DNA of 64,000 bases from positions 115,002-179,001 of the forward strand of contig JAUIET010000007.1 in assembly GCA_030429735.1 (NCBI GenBank), written 5' to 3'. Under the pieces are notes generated by a model. The model saw only the letters and a program-made list of their open reading frames with translations, made no database searches and was not told where the DNA came from. How positions within the stretch are numbered: position 1 is the stretch's first letter; the number at the start of each line of letters is the position of its first letter. Positions 61,582 to 64,000 of the stretch are shown here, piece by piece. Origin of the DNA: Gammaproteobacteria bacterium (lineage in GTDB: Bacteria > Pseudomonadota > Gammaproteobacteria > Pseudomonadales > JAUIET01). The translations under genes and the position numbers were made by a program.

Positions 61582-62173
61582 CTACAAGCCCTTTTCTCAG
61601 GCCTGTGAAAACAATAAAGCACCCATTCTGGCCGTGCTTCAAACAGCGTTTGCACATGCAACTCAGGTGCTGGAAATTGGCAGTGGCACAGGTCAACACG
61701 CAGTGTATTTTGCCGAACACCTGCCTGGTGTGGTTTGGCAACCCAGCGACATGCAAGACAATTTAGACGGTATACGTCAATGGGTGAACAACGTTAACTG
61801 CCCCAGGTTATTGCAACCGCTGTTGTTTGACGTTCGCGACCAGCGAATACCGGAAGGCAATTTTGACGCGGTGTTTTCAGCCAATACCTTGCACATCATG
61901 GCTTGGGAAAATGTGCGTCGCACCTTTCAGCATCTGGCTACCCTGGCAGCAGGAACCGTGCTGTGTATCTACGGTCCGTTTAACTATCAAGGTCAATTTA
62001 CCAGTGTCAGCAACGCACGATTTAATGACTGGTTAGTCCAGCAAAACTCTGAAAGCGGCATCCGTGATTTCGAAGCAGTGAACGAACTCGCTAATGGTGC
62101 AGGTTTCCAATTGCAGCAAGATCATGAAATGCCAGCCAATAATCGGCTATTGCACTGGATAAAGACACGCTAA
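61571..62173 (+). CDS. DUF938 (class I SAM-dependent methyltransferase-like)
   Basis: 200 residues from ATG 61571 (a TTG three codons earlier is possible). SAM-binding 'VLEIGSGTGQHAVYFAEHLPGVVWQPSD' and 'FDAVFSANTLHIMAWE' are characteristic of DUF938. Substrate unknown. Its TAA stop is the first three bases of the repeat fragment at 62171. Confidence 0.93.
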   Translation: MATDYKPFSQACENNKAPILAVLQTAFAHATQVLEIGSGTGQHAVYFAEHLPGVVWQPSDMQDNLDGIRQWVNNVNCPRLLQPLLFDVRDQRIPEGNFDAVFSANTLHIMAWENVRRTFQHLATLAAGTVLCIYGPFNYQGQFTSVSNARFNDWLVQQNSESGIRDFEAVNELANGAGFQLQQDHEMPANNRLLHWIKTR

Positions 62174-62199
62174 ATGGTACGAACTTATGGTAAGACTAG
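62171..62199. repeat. Fragment of the 35-kb dispersed repeat
   Basis: 62171-62194 is an exact 24-base reverse complement of 35089-35112. It continues with ACTAG, matching the element's end except that four bases (GGAC) are missing. Only one end of the element is present. It lies between the converging DUF938 and PaaY-like genes and supplies both stop codons (TAA on the plus strand, TAG on the minus strand). Confidence 0.75.
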
Positions 62200-62807
62200 C
62201 CTTTTTTTGTTTCGTTGTAAGGCCGCGTTGCACGGTCGCCAACCGATAAGCGTGGCTTGTCAGGCACTGACTCACGAAGCGGTGTTGTTGGCTTCAATGA
62301 CGCAATAGAACGTTCGGTCAATGCCTGGTACTCGCGCGGCGCATTTTGCATCCATTGAATTTGCGTATCGTCCATCTCTCGGACAATTTTGGCTGGCATG
62401 CCGGCGGCCAGGCAGCGGTCGGGTACTTCAAATTCGGCTTTTATGAATGCCATCGCCGCTACCATTGCACTCTCACCTACAACAGCTCCGTCCATGACCA
62501 CAGAGCGTATGCCCACAAAGCCATGGCGTTTGATGTGGCAACCGTGCAATACCGCGCCGTGAGCAATATGTCCGTTCTCGTCAACCCGGCATTGCTGATT
62601 GGGGAAGCTGTGCAGCACACAGCCCTCCTGAATGTTACAGCCGTCGGCCACGTAAATTTGACCGAAGTCGCCTCGCAGGCTGGCGCAGGGGCCTATATAA
62701 CAGTTGGCGCCAATGATGACGTCGCCAATAATCACTGCGTCAGGGTGTACGAAACTGCTCGCATCGATCACAGGCCGCACCTCGTCAATTTCATAGATCC
62801 TTCCCAT
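62196..62807 (-). CDS. Gamma-carbonic-anhydrase / PaaY-like left-handed beta-helix protein
   Basis: 203 residues from ATG 62807, decided by a near-perfect AGGAGGTG ribosome site just upstream; the frame to 62840 is an extension. Hexapeptide repeats ('AVIIGDVIIGANCYIGPCASLRGDFG', 'GHIAHGAVLHGCHIKRHGFVGI') form a left-handed beta-helix with metal-binding His. Closest in pattern to PaaY (phenylacetate pathway thioesterase/carbonic-anhydrase-like) and YrdA. No other paa genes are nearby, so the exact role is open. Overlaps the acetyltransferase gene. Confidence 0.88.
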   Translation of the reverse strand: MGRIYEIDEVRPVIDASSFVHPDAVIIGDVIIGANCYIGPCASLRGDFGQIYVADGCNIQEGCVLHSFPNQQCRVDENGHIAHGAVLHGCHIKRHGFVGIRSVVMDGAVVGESAMVAAMAFIKAEFEVPDRCLAAGMPAKIVREMDDTQIQWMQNAPREYQALTERSIASLKPTTPLRESVPDKPRLSVGDRATRPYNETKKG

Positions 62808-64000
62808 TATCCACCTCCTGTCGAGTGTTGATCGCACCACTGCTGAGGTGCGTTGCGAGTATTGAGTGTTCGAGATAATCGTTGTTGAATGGCAGCATAT
62901 CGCATGCCTGCAACCGGTAATCCCGAATGTGTTCTGTTTCTTCTCGCAGAAAGCGTTCTACGGCGAGAGCGAAGTCATCATCAGCCAGCCAATGGCAGGA
63001 ATGGGTAAACACCGGTATAAAGCCGCGCTGTATCTTGTGCTGGCCCTGCGCGCCTGGGTCAAAGTGTTGTAAATTGTGCTTGATACAATAGTCGATTCCC
63101 TGGTAATAACAGGCTTCGAAATGCAGGTATTCAAACTCCTCACCGCAGCCCCAGTAGCGACCATAGAGTGTGCGCTCATCTCTGAAGCATAAAGCCGCTC
63201 CGACTGCATATTTGTCACGGCTTGCCATGATCATCACCAGCTGGTCAGGCATGGTATCCGCAATCCGCTCAAAGAACTCTCGGTTCAGGTAACCGGCGCC
63301 GCCGCGTTTGTAATACGTCATATGGTAGAACTGATAAAAATCATCCCAGTGCGAGGCCTGGATATCGTAACCACTCAATTGTTCGAGTTGAACGCCCTGC
63401 TGAATAACACGCTGGCGTTCTTTGCGCAGGTTCTTGCGCTTACGAGATGAAAAGCTTGCCAAAAACGCGTCGAAATTTTCAAACCCATCATTGAACCAGT
63501 GATACTGGCAATCAACCCGGCGCAGCAAACCCTGCTGGCTTAGCAGGCTTGCTTGCCGATCATCCGGAAATAAGACGTGCCAGGAAGAAGCGTTGATGTT
63601 GGCAGCCAGCTGCTTGAATTTCTCGAACACGAGGCGGTGTATGTCGGTGTTATCTTCCAATTCCGCCTTGCACAGCAATCGCCTGCCTGTCACCGGTGAA
63701 AATGGAACAGCTGCCAGAATTTTTGGATAGTAGTCGCGACCGGCACGTTGATATGCGTTCGCCCAGCTCCAATCGAATACGTACTCGCCGTAACTGTGTG
63801 ACTTCACATAGGCCGGCATTGCCGCCACTAACTGCTGTTGATTATTAAACACAGCCGCATGGCAAACTTGCCAGCCCGTGTCAGCGCAGACTGATTTGCT
63901 GGCCTCCAGAGCGTGCAGAAACTCGTAGCGAGTGAATGGCGAGTTATCCGTGTTCAGCGCATTCCATTGCTCTGCCTGAACGTGATCAATACTGCCCAGC
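62791..64000 (-). CDS. GNAT-fold protein, COG3146 (DUF482) type, 5' end beyond the window
   Basis: The frame is open from 62791 to the right edge, so the GTG at 63852 is internal. Upstream reading gives '...NSPFTRYEFLHALEASKSV', then 'TGWQVCHAAVFNNQQQLVAAMPAYVKSHSYGEYVFDWSWANAYQR'. That start is typical of the peptidoglycan-synthesis/recognition-type GNAT proteins (COG3146). The end carries 'FDPGAQGQHKIQRGFIPVFTHSCHW'. Acyl-acceptor unknown. Confidence 0.9.
   Translation of the reverse strand, partial: LGSIDHVQAEQWNALNTDNSPFTRYEFLHALEASKSVCADTGWQVCHAAVFNNQQQLVAAMPAYVKSHSYGEYVFDWSWANAYQRAGRDYYPKILAAVPFSPVTGRRLLCKAELEDNTDIHRLVFEKFKQLAANINASSWHVLFPDDRQASLLSQQGLLRRVDCQYHWFNDGFENFDAFLASFSSRKRKNLRKERQRVIQQGVQLEQLSGYDIQASHWDDFYQFYHMTYYKRGGAGYLNREFFERIADTMPDQLVMIMASRDKYAVGAALCFRDERTLYGRYWGCGEEFEYLHFEACYYQGIDYCIKHNLQHFDPGAQGQHKIQRGFIPVFTHSCHWLADDDFALAVERFLREETEHIRDYRLQACDMLPFNNDYLEHSILATHLSSGAINTRQEVDNGKDL

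Overview
The window looks like chromosomal DNA from a Gram-negative, probably marine, gammaproteobacterium of moderate GC (about 50-55% by eye; not computed). The evidence is the pckA / hslR / yrfG / cysQ neighbourhood, a bacterioferritin / bacterioferritin-associated ferredoxin pair with Fur-like boxes, many outer-membrane and periplasmic proteins, and families common in marine gammaproteobacteria (a probable DUF6316 protein, DUF3604, DUF2868/DUF3482, acyl-CoA dehydrogenase pairs). I cannot name the genus. I see no rRNA, tRNA, CRISPR array, intact insertion sequence or prophage.

Layout. 1-2.8 kb: the end of a lemA-type gene followed by a membrane M48 peptidase, then a small unknown gene. 2.9-8.0 kb: a YtcJ-like amidohydrolase, a PAS/dual-GGDEF signalling protein and a lone RND-type adaptor, all on the minus strand. 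8.5-14.5 kb: a tightly overlapping minus-strand operon of a GAF-HlyD protein, a PqqD/M50-protease/HlyD membrane protein and a short SecA-like ATPase, which looks like an undescribed export or surface-assembly machine. 14.7-23 kb: VWA and MoxR genes, moaA, an epimerase, a YkvA protein, an SDR and a molybdopterin oxidoreductase. 23-37.9 kb: a mixed housekeeping and metabolic region (SLC13 transporter, peroxiredoxin, MBL hydrolase, pckA, hslR, yrfG, cysQ, citrate-synthase-like gene with a divergent LysR gene, SGNH hydrolase, second M48 peptidase).

38-46.3 kb: a six-gene, almost gapless minus-strand operon encoding three multihaem c-type cytochromes (5 + 4 + 10 CxxCH motifs), an alginate-export-type outer-membrane barrel, a membrane-anchored flavin/2Fe-2S reductase and a histidine-containing membrane protein resembling cytochrome b. 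Together these could carry electrons from NAD(P)H across the inner membrane and the periplasm to the outer membrane. This is the strongest candidate for a new system.

46.4-64 kb: two acyl-CoA dehydrogenase genes flanking a TetR gene with a 40-bp perfect palindromic operator; an M20 amidohydrolase with a DUF2868/DUF3482 GTPase pair; a desaturase; a DUF3604 protein; an ECF-sigma operon with a membrane anti-sigma-like protein and a ChaC-like enzyme; a TetR gene; Fur-boxed bfd and bfr; a GIY-YIG protein; a DUF938 methyltransferase; a PaaY/gamma-carbonic-anhydrase-like protein; and a COG3146-type acetyltransferase running off the right edge. A short dispersed repeat occurs at about 35.1 kb (104 bp with 12-bp perfect terminal inverted repeats) and as a fragment at about 62.2 kb.
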